Part shown: positions 24,622-32,500 of the stretch, piece by piece
How positions within the stretch are numbered: position 1 is the first letter of the stretch
How the letters are laid out: each line of letters starts with the position of its first letter
Source: Actinomyces massiliensis 4401292
Lineage (GTDB): Bacteria > Actinomycetota > Actinomycetes > Actinomycetales > Actinomycetaceae
Assembly: GCF_000269805.1 (NCBI RefSeq)
Contig: NZ_JH711481.1
Coordinates: forward strand, 1,548,850-1,612,849
Length of the DNA stretch: 64,000 nt
Direction of reading: 5' to 3'
Notes under the pieces: model-generated
Told to the model about the DNA's origin: nothing
The model's input: the letters and a program-made list of their open reading frames with translations, nothing else
The model's database searches: none
Program-made: the position numbers and the translations under genes

Positions 24622-25667
24622 AGGATCTCCTTGCCGTTCTCGTCGTAGCAGGCGGAGTTGTCGGGCTCGCACGTGTTGGGGTTGCCGGTGCGGACGATGT
24701 CCTTGCCCGGCACGTACTGCAGGATTGTCTCGCCCTCGGCCAGGCCGTTGGTGATCTGAATATTGGTGCCGTCATTGATGCCCAGGGACACCTCGCGCTT
24801 CTCGGCGTCCTTGGGGTTGTCGGGGTCGGTCACCACCCAGACGTTCCCCGTCGTCACGGATCCCTCCACGGCCGTCACGGGGGCCAGGACCGCTCCCGTG
24901 GCCGAGCCCGCGTCGATGCCGATGGTGATCTTCAGGCCGGCGAAGACCTGCTGCTCAGGCGGCACGGAGCAGCGGACCTCCACTTTGGTGCCCTCCCCGG
25001 TGCTGGTGGTGGTACTGCTGCCGTTCTGGCCGGTGGTGGTGGAGGTGTTCTCCTTCGTGCCGATCTTCAGATCCGTGCAGGAGAAGGGCGCGGGGCCGTC
25101 CGTCGTCGAGATGGTGGCCGCGGCCGGGGCGTTGGTGAGCCGGTACTGCTGGGCGGCGGTGATGTCGCCGGTGGCGGAGTAGGTCTGCGGGGTCACGGAG
25201 GCCACGACCATGCCGACCGTCGTGTCCTGGTTCTCGATGACGTTGTAGGTCACCTTGCCGCTCACCGGGGCGTAGACGGTGCCCCAGGTCACCTTGTCGG
25301 AGGGCGTGACGGTGTTGCCCTCGGCGTCGGTCTTCGGCTCCTGCGGCTCGGTCTTCTTCAGGTAGAGCAGGGGCTCGCCCTGGGTGATCATGGCGTCCTT
25401 GGCCACGGTGAGGGAATCGACGGTGCCGGTCAGGGTGGCCTTGGCCTCAACCGCCTTGTCCTGGACCACCTGCCCCTTGACCTCGACCGTGCTGGTGATG
25501 TCGCCGACCGTGGCGGTCGTGGTTCGGGTCGTCACCTCCAGGCCGGAGGAGATGTCCGCCTGGTTCTGCCCCTCCTGGCCGGAGAAGAAGGCGATCTTCG
25601 TCAGGGCTATGGCGATGACCACAGCGATGAAGATCTTGACGGCGGGCAGGATGTATTTCTTCTTCAT
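24618..25667 (-). CDS. Membrane-fusion (MacA-like) subunit of efflux transporter
   Basis: The 349-residue protein has an N-terminal membrane anchor (VKIFIAVVIAIALTKIAFF), a lipoyl-type half-motif near TVEVKGQVVQDKAVEAKATL and WGTVYAPVSGKVTYN, and a beta-barrel region before ITNGLAEGETIL. A Thr/Ser-rich insert (GTKENTSTTTGQNGSSTTT) interrupts the middle. It would link the permease to the cell exterior. It is the first gene of the macAB-type operon, with GGAG before the ATG and a perfect dyad 72 bp upstream. Confidence 0.85.
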   Translation of the reverse strand: MKKKYILPAVKIFIAVVIAIALTKIAFFSGQEGQNQADISSGLEVTTRTTTATVGDITSTVEVKGQVVQDKAVEAKATLTGTVDSLTVAKDAMITQGEPLLYLKKTEPQEPKTDAEGNTVTPSDKVTWGTVYAPVSGKVTYNVIENQDTTVGMVVASVTPQTYSATGDITAAQQYRLTNAPAAATISTTDGPAPFSCTDLKIGTKENTSTTTGQNGSSTTTSTGEGTKVEVRCSVPPEQQVFAGLKITIGIDAGSATGAVLAPVTAVEGSVTTGNVWVVTDPDNPKDAEKREVSLGINDGTNIQITNGLAEGETILQYVPGKDIVRTGNPNTCEPDNSACYDENGKEIL

Positions 25668-25738
25668 GCGAGTCTCCAGTTAAGCCCTGAATATGCGGGC
25701 GCCCGGGAATTGAGGCGCAGAGGCGCAGAAGTACCACG

Positions 25739-25756
25739 GCATCGGTACGCCGATGC
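25739..25756. promoter_or_regulatory. 18-bp perfect dyad upstream of the MacA-like gene
   Basis: GCATCGG-TACG-CCGATGC is a perfect 7-bp inverted repeat with a 4-bp centre, about 70 bp before the first gene of the efflux operon. Its size and place suit a repressor operator. No regulator gene is adjacent. Confidence 0.5.
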
Positions 25757-25795
25757 GCCTCACAGGGGATGACTGAAGCCTATGGTTCCGGGCGT

Positions 25796-25820
25796 AGGAG
25801 GGATTCCTCCTGAAGGAGGA
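25796..25820. promoter_or_regulatory. Overlapping alternative hairpins between galK and the MacA-like gene
   Basis: AGGAGG (25796-25801) and AGGAGG (25814-25819) flank CCTCCT (25806-25811), so the centre can pair with either side. On the minus strand this gives TCCTCC-TTCA-GGAGGA next to an alternative stem. It could end galK transcription or act in the efflux operon's leader; the sequence does not decide. Confidence 0.35.
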
Positions 25821-25888
25821 GACGTTCCTATGACCGGGGGAGGACGCCCGATGGGGAAGGTAGGACCCTGGAGGGAGTCGCGCAGGGC

Positions 25889-27190
25889 TCAGCTCAGCCG
25901 GCCGGCGGGAGCCGAGGGGATCGCGTTCAGGAAGGCCGGGGCCGTGAAGTCCGCCTCGGCATAGGCGACGACGACGGCCCGGGCGACGGCGTCGGCGGAA
26001 TCGGCGTCGACGAGCGCGATCGCAGAGCCTCCGAAGCCGCCGCCGGTCATCCGCGCTCCGTGGGCGCCGGCCTTCCGGGCCGCTGCGACGGCCATGTCCA
26101 ATTCGGGGCAGGAGCACTCGTAATCGTCGCGCAGCGAGTCGTGGCTGGCGTTCATGAGGGCGCCGACCTCCTCCAGCTTCGGACCGGCCAGCGGGCGGCT
26201 GTCGCGCAGCAGCGCGACGAGGCGCCGCGTCCGGTCGATCTCGGTCACCACATGACGGGTGCGCTTGACCAGCTCGTCGGCGTCCGCCTCCGCCTCCCCG
26301 TGGCCCGTCGGCCCAGCCGGCTCAGCCAGCCTGCTCAGGTGCGTCTCCAGATCGTCGGGCGCGATGTCCGCCAGGAGGTCGACGCCGAGCATGCGGGCGG
26401 CCTTCTCGCAGGCAGCCCGCCGCGCACCGTACTGGCCGTCCACCAGCGAGTGCTCGGCCTTGGTGTCGATGACCAGCAGCGCCAGCCCGGCGGCGCTCAG
26501 GTCGAAGGGGACCTGCTCGACCTCGCCGGTGCGGCAGTCCAGCTCCAGGGCGTGGCCGGCGCGGCAGCGCAGGGAGGCGGACTGGTCCATGCCGCCGGTG
26601 GGGGCTCCGGCCACCTCGTTCTCCGCGCGCACGCAGGACGTCACCAGGCGCGCGCGACCGGCGTCGTCGGGAGCCTCGGCCGGGCCGGCCAGCCCGAGCG
26701 CGTCGACGTCGTCCAGCGCCACCGCGGTGGCGCTCTCCAGGGCGGCCGAGGAGGACAGGCCTCCGCCCAGGGGCACGCAGGAGACCAGCGCGGCGTCGAA
26801 TCCCGACAGCGGGCCCAGCCCGTCGCGCTCCAAGGCCCAGGCCACACCGGCGATGTAGGCGTTCCAATGGCGGACCTCGCCGGGCGTGCCCTTGGGGCCG
26901 ATGACGTCCAGGTCCAGGGTGTCGATGCTCTGCGGCGTCAGGGAGGACACGAGCCGCACCGTCCTGTCCTCGCGGCGCCGAAGTGCCAGGTAGGCGCGAT
27001 GCGGCAGGGCGATGGGCAGGGCGAGCCCGCCGTTGTAGTCAGTGTGCTCCCCGATGATGTTGACGCGCCCCGGTGCGCACCAGACGCCGTCGGGCTCGGC
27101 GTCGAAAGCCTCCCTGAACAGGGCGCTGGCGGCCCTGGCCCCCTCCTGCGGGGTCAGGGCGGGGGTGAAGACGGGAGCGGCGCTGGACAT
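25889..27190 (-). CDS. galK: Galactokinase
   Basis: GalK phosphorylates galactose at C1 in the Leloir pathway. The 433 residues show the galactokinase signature GRVNIIGEHTDYNGGLALPI, the GHMP ATP loop VPLGGGLSSSAALESA with the preceding GFDAALVSC, and the C-terminal GARMTGGGFGGSAIALV. AGGAG precedes the ATG. It stands alone here: galT and galE are not in the neighbourhood. Confidence 0.95.
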   Translation of the reverse strand: MSSAAPVFTPALTPQEGARAASALFREAFDAEPDGVWCAPGRVNIIGEHTDYNGGLALPIALPHRAYLALRRREDRTVRLVSSLTPQSIDTLDLDVIGPKGTPGEVRHWNAYIAGVAWALERDGLGPLSGFDAALVSCVPLGGGLSSSAALESATAVALDDVDALGLAGPAEAPDDAGRARLVTSCVRAENEVAGAPTGGMDQSASLRCRAGHALELDCRTGEVEQVPFDLSAAGLALLVIDTKAEHSLVDGQYGARRAACEKAARMLGVDLLADIAPDDLETHLSRLAEPAGPTGHGEAEADADELVKRTRHVVTEIDRTRRLVALLRDSRPLAGPKLEEVGALMNASHDSLRDDYECSCPELDMAVAAARKAGAHGARMTGGGFGGSAIALVDADSADAVARAVVVAYAEADFTAPAFLNAIPSAPAGRLS

Positions 27191-27446
27191 CGTGGTCTCC
27201 TGGAGTGTGCGGGTGTGGCGGGCGAGCCCGGGCCCCGGCTGCCGATGGCGGGGCGGATGCGGGCGGGCGCACGGCGTCAGTGTGCCAGAAACGACCGGAG
27301 ACGACGGTCACTTCGCGCATCCTCGAGGGGAGTCCTCCCCGGGGTGACGTCTTCCGGGCTGGGACTGGCGGGGGCGGGCACGGTAATGTGTTCGAGTGGC
27401 CGCAAGGGCGTCCACCGCCCGCACGACCCGTAGGAGACCAGGAATC

Positions 27447-28070
27447 ATGGATATCCCCGCACCAGGCGCGCACCAGTGCGTCATCGGTGTGGCCATCGCG
27501 CTGCCCGACTCGGATGCCGCCCGGGTGCGCCAGGTGCGTGCGGCTGCCGGCGATCCGCTGGCCCATGTGATTCCCCCGCACATCACGATCCTGCCGCCCA
27601 CCGCCGTTGATGTGGGCTCGCTGGAGCAGGTGTCCCAGCACCTCCGGCGCGTGGCTCGGCGGACCTCGCCCTTCCGGATCCGCTTGGACGAGGTGGGCAC
27701 CTTCCGCCCCGTCAGCCCCGTGGTCTACCTCGATCTGAGCCGCGGCGCTCCGGAATGCGAACGTCTCCAGGGCCGCGTGCGCGATGAGGCCGGGCCCTTG
27801 GCGCGCCCCCTCAGCTTCCCCTTCCACCCGCACGTCACCCTCGCCCACGAGATCGCCGACGACCACCTGGACGTGGCCGCCGCGGCCGGGGCCGAGTTGG
27901 ACGTGGACTTCACCGCCGCCCGCATCCACCTCTACCGTCTGCGCCCCGAGGGGGTCTGGGAGGTTGCGGAGTCCTTCGTCTTCGGTCGCGCCTCCGCCTC
28001 CCAGGCCGCTTCCGATCCGGTGGGGGCCGCGGATTCGGGCGAACCGGCGGCTCCCGCGCTCCCGGGATAG
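27447..28070 (+). CDS. 2H phosphoesterase / 2'-5' RNA ligase family protein
   Basis: The 207-residue protein has the two H-x-T/S motifs of the 2H superfamily, PPHITILPP at about residue 45 and HPHVTLAHE at about residue 130, with the spacing of bacterial 2'-5' RNA ligase/cyclic phosphodiesterase-like proteins. ATG 27447 follows TAGGAGACCAGGA. The last 30 residues are low complexity. The natural substrate is unknown for most such proteins. Confidence 0.85.
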   Translation: MDIPAPGAHQCVIGVAIALPDSDAARVRQVRAAAGDPLAHVIPPHITILPPTAVDVGSLEQVSQHLRRVARRTSPFRIRLDEVGTFRPVSPVVYLDLSRGAPECERLQGRVRDEAGPLARPLSFPFHPHVTLAHEIADDHLDVAAAAGAELDVDFTAARIHLYRLRPEGVWEVAESFVFGRASASQAASDPVGAADSGEPAAPALPG

Positions 28071-28125
28071 CGGCCGGGATGGAGATCGGGGTGGCGACCG
28101 GGATGGAACCCGGGACAGAGACGTC

Positions 28126-29160
28126 GTGATCGCGCGGATCAAAGGGCTGATCGGGGCTCTTCAGCGCACCCGGCCGGGGCGGGCCCTCAAGCGCTACGGG
28201 ACGGCGCGCGGCGCCCTCATGGCCGGGGGAATCGCCTATACCGCGATGTTCTCCATCTTCGCGGCCCTGGTGATCGGCATGAGCACTCTGATGGCGATGA
28301 TAGGCAACCGTCCCGCCTTCCGCGCCGCCACCATCTCCTCTGTGGACTCCATGCTGCCCGGTGTGCTGGACACCGGCGATGGTCAGGGGCTGGTGACCGT
28401 CGAGCAGCTGACGCTGAGCTCGGCCCTCAACTTCGGGTCGGTCATCGCCGGCGTCGCCCTGCTGTACTCGGCGATGAGCCTGATGGGGACCATCAAGACC
28501 GCTCTGCGCGCCATGTTCGGCATCGTCAATCCCCCTCCCGGCCCCGTGGTGAGCCAGCTGCTCAACCTGCTCGGGTTCCTCGTCATCGTGGCGGGAGTGC
28601 TGGTGACCGCGGTCGCCTCGGTGGTGACCACCACCCTGTCCGGGGGCATCGGCCGCAGGCTCGGCCTGCCCGACTCGCTGACCGGGAGTGGGGCGTGGCT
28701 GGCCACACTGGCCGTGTCCTTCATCATCGATGCCGGCGTCCTGGCGATGCTCATCACCGTCTGCGGTGTGCGTCCGCCCAAGCGCGACCTGATCCAGGGC
28801 TGCATGCTGGGGGCGCTCGCCCTCGGCGTGCTGCGGCAGGTGGGGACCGGGGCGGTGGGCTCCGCCGCGGTGCGCAACCCGCTGCTGGCGTCCTTCGCCG
28901 CCGTCGTGGTCCTGGTGCTGTGGCTGCACCTGACCAGTCGCGCGGTGCTGCTGGTGGCTGCCTGGACGGCTAATCCGCCACTGCCGAGAGAGGTGGAGCA
29001 CCCCGCGGAGGTGCATGCCCACGAGCGCCCCAACTACGTGACGCTCTCGGTTCCCGAGACCCTGACCTGGCCGCGGCAGTCCCTGACCGGCGCTCTGGAG
29101 GCCGACCCGACGGCGCGTCCCGACTACTCTCCGCTGGTCTCCGCCGAGCAGCGCGAATGA
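28126..29160 (+). CDS. YihY/virulence factor BrkB family membrane protein
   Basis: Starting at GTG 28126 (VIARIKGLIGALQRTRPG) the protein has 344 residues and six hydrophobic segments. The first carries GGIAYTAMFSIFAALVIGMS and the last AVVVLVLWLHLTSRAVLLVAA, both close to the YihY consensus, where the family has A-(Y/F)-x-x-(L/M)-F-S-(L/I)-(F/P)-P in helix 1. No earlier start is available in frame. The family is membrane-embedded and of unknown function. manC follows 16 bp downstream. Confidence 0.88.
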   Translation: MIARIKGLIGALQRTRPGRALKRYGTARGALMAGGIAYTAMFSIFAALVIGMSTLMAMIGNRPAFRAATISSVDSMLPGVLDTGDGQGLVTVEQLTLSSALNFGSVIAGVALLYSAMSLMGTIKTALRAMFGIVNPPPGPVVSQLLNLLGFLVIVAGVLVTAVASVVTTTLSGGIGRRLGLPDSLTGSGAWLATLAVSFIIDAGVLAMLITVCGVRPPKRDLIQGCMLGALALGVLRQVGTGAVGSAAVRNPLLASFAAVVVLVLWLHLTSRAVLLVAAWTANPPLPREVEHPAEVHAHERPNYVTLSVPETLTWPRQSLTGALEADPTARPDYSPLVSAEQRE

Positions 29161-29176
29161 GCGATAGCCTGCGGGA

Positions 29177-30406
29177 GTGAATGAGAATCCTGAACGCATC
29201 GGCTGTGCCCACAAGGCCCACAAGGCTCACAACGCCGACCGAGTCGAGAGCGCCGAGCCTGCCGAGCGAGCCGGATCGGATGAGGCGATTCACGCCATCA
29301 TCCCCGCCGGCGGCGCGGGCACTCGGCTGTGGCCGCTGTCCAGGCGGCACCATCCCAAGTTCCTCCTCGACCTGACCGGCGCCGGTCGCACCCTGATCCA
29401 GGGCACGGTGGCGCGCCTGGCGCCCGTGACCGCCACGACGACGATCGTCACCGGCGTCGCGCACGTGGCGGCAGTGGCCGATCAGCTGCCCGAGCTGCCG
29501 CGCGACAGCATTCTGGCCGAGCCCCTGCCGCGGGACTCCATGGCCGCCATCGCCCTGGCCGCCGGAGTCATCGCCGCGCGCCACGGCCGCGACGCCGTCG
29601 TCGGGTCCTTCGCCGCCGACCACACCGTCGCCGATGAGACCGCCTTCATCGGCGCCGTCCGCCAGGCCGCGGCGCTGGCGCGCGAGGGATGGGTCGTGAC
29701 CATCGGCATCGAGGCGACCGGCCCCTCCACCGCCTTCGGCTACATCCACTGCGGCGAGAGCCTCGATGTGCCCGGGGCCCCCGATGGGCGCCGGGTGCTC
29801 GGCTTCACCGAGAAGCCCGACGCCGCCACTGCGGCCGCCTATCTCGCCACGGGCGACTACCGCTGGAACGCCGGCATGTTCGTCTCCCGTGCGGGCGTCC
29901 TGCTGGACCATCTGGCCGCTCACAGGCCCCGGCTCGCCGCCGATGTCGGGGCCATCGCGGCCGCCTGGGACACTCCCGCGCGCGAGGAGGTCCTCGCCGA
30001 GCGCTGGCCGGGCCTGGAGAGGATCGCCATCGACCATGCCATCGCCGAGCCCGTGGCCGCGGCAGGGGGCGTGGCCACGGTGCCCGCCGCCATGGGCTGG
30101 GACGACGTCGGCGACTTCGACTCCCTGGCCGAGCTCGTGCCGGAGCGCACCCGGGGGCCGGCCGATGGCGTCGCCGTGCTGGACGACTCCGCAGCGGGCG
30201 GTCCGGCCGCCGATGTCGAGGCCCTGGCCTCGCCCGGTGCGCTCGTGGCCTCGACCACCGGGCGCAAGATCGCCCTGCTGGGGGTGCCCCGCACCGTCGT
30301 GGTCGACACGCCCGACGCCCTGCTGGTGACGACTCCGGACCAGGCGCAGGCGGTCAAGGGCGTTGTCGATCGTCTGCGCGCCGAAGGGCGCGGCGAGCTC
30401 CTGTGA
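29177..30406 (+). CDS. manC: Mannose-1-phosphate guanylyltransferase
   Basis: This enzyme makes GDP-mannose from mannose-1-phosphate and GTP. The pyrophosphorylase signature IIPAGGAGTRLWPLSRRHHP with the substrate-binding PKFLLDL is followed by GSFAADHTV, LGFTEKPDAATAAAYL, WNAGMFVSRAGVLLDH and GWDDVGDFDSL. It has 409 residues, no C-terminal isomerase domain, and a poorly conserved first 30 residues. GTG 29177 lies six bases after TAGCCT (29165-29170), a leaderless arrangement. A phospho-sugar mutase with altered motifs lies 8 kb away. Confidence 0.93.
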   Translation: MNENPERIGCAHKAHKAHNADRVESAEPAERAGSDEAIHAIIPAGGAGTRLWPLSRRHHPKFLLDLTGAGRTLIQGTVARLAPVTATTTIVTGVAHVAAVADQLPELPRDSILAEPLPRDSMAAIALAAGVIAARHGRDAVVGSFAADHTVADETAFIGAVRQAAALAREGWVVTIGIEATGPSTAFGYIHCGESLDVPGAPDGRRVLGFTEKPDAATAAAYLATGDYRWNAGMFVSRAGVLLDHLAAHRPRLAADVGAIAAAWDTPAREEVLAERWPGLERIAIDHAIAEPVAAAGGVATVPAAMGWDDVGDFDSLAELVPERTRGPADGVAVLDDSAAGGPAADVEALASPGALVASTTGRKIALLGVPRTVVVDTPDALLVTTPDQAQAVKGVVDRLRAEGRGELL

Positions 30407-30418
30407 GCGCATGCGGTC

Positions 30419-30433
30419 GGGGATTCAGTCCCC
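30419..30433. terminator. Short hairpin between convergent manC and oxidoreductase genes
   Basis: GGGGA-TTCAG-TCCCC forms a compact stem-loop in the 36-bp gap between two converging genes and could act in both directions. No T-tract is present. Confidence 0.4.
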
Positions 30434-30442
30434 AGACCCTCC

Positions 30443-31474
30443 TCAAACCTCGTTAGCGACGACGATCTTCCCGACGGCGTGACCGGTTTCGAGGATCTGG
30501 TGCGCCTCGCGCAGCGCTTCGGCGCCGATCGGTCCTAGCATTTTCGTCATGGTAGTACGGATGCGCCCGGCATCGACCAGCTCGGAGATGCTGGCCAACG
30601 CACGGTGCTGGGCTTCGAGGTCGTAGCCGAAGCGCGGCCGGGTGAACATGAGCTCCCAGTGCCAAGAGATAGCCTTCCCCTTCAACGCGAACAGGTCGAG
30701 GTCCCTCTCGTCATCGATCGCGACGATCTCGCCGAACGGGCGCACGATCTCGGTGAATAGCGGGATCCGGCCTTTGCTCTGTGGGGTGAATACCCAGTCC
30801 ACGCCACCGGGGGCCACGGCCAGGATCTGGTGAGCCAGATCGTCCGAGGAGTGGTCGACTACGGCGTCGGCTCCGAGGGACAGAGCCCATTCACGTGACT
30901 CGGACCGGGATGCGGTGGCGATGACGGTCGCGCTAGTCAGTTCCTTGGCGAGCTGGATCAGGATGGATCCCACCCCGCCCGCACCTCCGAGAACCAGCAG
31001 GGTTCCGCTCGAGTTCTGGGTGAGGCCGAGCTTGTCGAACAGAGCTTCCCAGGCCGTGATGCCGGTAAGCGGCAGGGCCGCCGCCTGGGCATGGGTGAGC
31101 GAAGAGGGCTTCGGCCCGACGATGCGCTCGTCGACGAGTTGGCGGGCAGAGTAGGAGCCGGAGCGCTCGATCGCGCCGGCATAGAACACCTCGTCGCCGG
31201 GACGGAACAGCGTCACGTCCTCGCCTACGGCGACGACGGTGCCTGAGGCATCCCAGCCGAGGATACGGTCCTTATCGCCGCGGTTCCCGGAGGCGCGGAC
31301 TTTCACGTCGACAGGGTTGACCGACACGGCCTGCACCTTGACCAGAAGATCGTGGCCCGTCGGCGCGCCGGGGGCGGGGATCCTCGTGTCAACCAGGCTG
31401 TTGGGGCCGTCCAGTGGCCCACCGGCGCGGGAGACGACGGCAGTGACGGTCTCGTTCTGGGGTACGGCTGTCAT
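30443..31474 (-). CDS. Zinc-type alcohol dehydrogenase-like / NADPH:quinone oxidoreductase
   Basis: The 343-residue MDR-superfamily protein starts with an alternate-substrate domain containing VKVQAVSVNPVDVKVRASG. Its Rossmann motif is LLVLGGAGGVGSILIQLAKE, and the PFGEIVAIDDERDLDLF and SWHWELMFTRPRF segments match zinc-binding ADH family proteins of the quinone reductase branch. No structural-zinc cysteine cluster is visible. AAGGAG precedes the ATG. A 32-bp operator identical in design to the one before the hxlR gene lies 70 bp upstream, so the HxlR regulator very probably controls it. Confidence 0.88.
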   Translation of the reverse strand: MTAVPQNETVTAVVSRAGGPLDGPNSLVDTRIPAPGAPTGHDLLVKVQAVSVNPVDVKVRASGNRGDKDRILGWDASGTVVAVGEDVTLFRPGDEVFYAGAIERSGSYSARQLVDERIVGPKPSSLTHAQAAALPLTGITAWEALFDKLGLTQNSSGTLLVLGGAGGVGSILIQLAKELTSATVIATASRSESREWALSLGADAVVDHSSDDLAHQILAVAPGGVDWVFTPQSKGRIPLFTEIVRPFGEIVAIDDERDLDLFALKGKAISWHWELMFTRPRFGYDLEAQHRALASISELVDAGRIRTTMTKMLGPIGAEALREAHQILETGHAVGKIVVANEV

Positions 31475-31543
31475 AGGAGCAGCTCCTTCTGGTGGTGTCG
31501 TCTGGCACCGGAAGACGGCGCCCTGATGACCGTAGCCAGAGGT

Positions 31544-31575
31544 CAGTAGTTACCTGCAAGATTGCTTACTACCTG
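31544..31575 (-). promoter_or_regulatory. 32-bp operator copy B, upstream of the oxidoreductase gene
   Basis: This stretch, GTAGTTACCTGCAAG then ATTGCTTACTAC, aligns end to end with the reverse complement of 32047-32078. Both copies keep the half-sites TAGTTACC and ACTA(C/T)C and the central GCAAG. It is a likely binding site for the HxlR regulator encoded next to it. Confidence 0.75.
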
Positions 31576-31608
31576 TTAGATAGTAGATCAACGGTTCTGG
31601 GTGCGCGG

Positions 31609-32007
31609 TCAGTGCGCCTCGTTATGGTCAATGCGCGCGCGAGCCAGCTCGTACTGGGACTCGGCCCAGTCGCGCAGCATGAACATCGGGCGGACCGCAC
31701 TGCGGCCCGCCTCGGTCAACGAGTACTCCACGTGCAGGGGGACGGCGGGGATCACCATGCGGTCCACAAGACCGAAGTCCTCGAGCCGACGCAGCGTCGC
31801 CGTCAGCACCTTCGGCGAGATTCCCTGCAGGCGCCGCTGCAGTTCCCCGAAGCGCAGCGTCTCCTCAGCGAGGGCGCTGATCGCGAGTGCCGCCCATTTG
31901 TTGGCGACGACATCCAGCAAGGCCCGGCACGGGCAGTCGGCCGAGTAAACTTGCCCGCGGGTCTGCCCGCTCTTTCCAACCCCCGGTGCGGCACCGTTTG
32001 CCGTCAT
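31609..32007 (-). CDS. HxlR family transcriptional regulator
   Basis: The 132-residue winged-helix protein contains CPCRALLDVVANKWAALAIS (family signature C-P-V/C ... NKW), LRFGELQRRLQGISPKVLTA and VDRMVIPAVPLHVEYSLTEAG. Two cysteines (CPC) near residue 25 could sense thiol-reactive electrophiles or quinones, as in the YodB/QorR branch of this family, fitting control of a quinone oxidoreductase. GGAGAGCG precedes the ATG. It probably represses itself through the operator at 32047-32078. Confidence 0.9.
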   Translation of the reverse strand: MTANGAAPGVGKSGQTRGQVYSADCPCRALLDVVANKWAALAISALAEETLRFGELQRRLQGISPKVLTATLRRLEDFGLVDRMVIPAVPLHVEYSLTEAGRSAVRPMFMLRDWAESQYELARARIDHNEAH

Positions 32008-32046
32008 CGCTCTCCGTCCTACTTTTCACGGTCTATTACTTCCTTT

Positions 32047-32078
32047 CGGATAGTAGCAGACCTTGCGGGTAACTATCG
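32047..32078 (-). promoter_or_regulatory. 32-bp operator copy A, upstream of the hxlR gene
   Basis: Read on the minus strand, ATAGTTACCCGCAAG then GTCTGCTACTAT matches copy B at 31544-31575 nearly throughout. It is a near-dyad (ATAGT...ACTAT) located 40 bp before the hxlR start, as expected for autoregulation. Confidence 0.75.
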
Positions 32079-32082
32079 CTTC

Positions 32083-32500
32083 ATGTTTAGCGTCGAGTCA
32101 TCCCGCGCGGCCCGCGCGGGTCTGAATTTCACGATGAGGAGCACACCGATGCCCCACCCGTTGTTTTCTCGGTGACGCTGACCCGCGCCACTGTCCATGC
32201 TGCCCTCGACGCCGACTTTATGAAGTCGGAAGAGTTTGGGTGTCATTAATAAGCAAGCATCGCTGTTCTCGACAGAGAGAATCTCGTAGTTCAGGTGCGC
32301 GGCATTCTCGACACGGATGGCGCCGTCGTTCGGGTCATCCGCATCGGCTGCGGCTCTCCTGGGCGGAACTGCGAGGCCGCTTCTGTGACCTTAGCCACCG
32401 CTGCATGATCTCGGCTCTACTCGCACCCTGTACTGCATCAGAGCGCAGGCCTTCGAACCACCCCGACCGTCAACACACGACATAGAGAGATTTCCCTGAC
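32083..32500. other. Non-coding or decayed sequence between hxlR and the 630-residue gene
   Basis: Only short reading frames are present, for example one beginning MFSVESSRAARAGLNF and one beginning MTLTRATVHAALDADF, both ending within 35 codons. I recognise no domain. The sequence is less GC-rich at third positions than its surroundings. It may be the remnant of a gene once divergent from hxlR, plus the promoter of the following gene. Confidence 0.35.
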
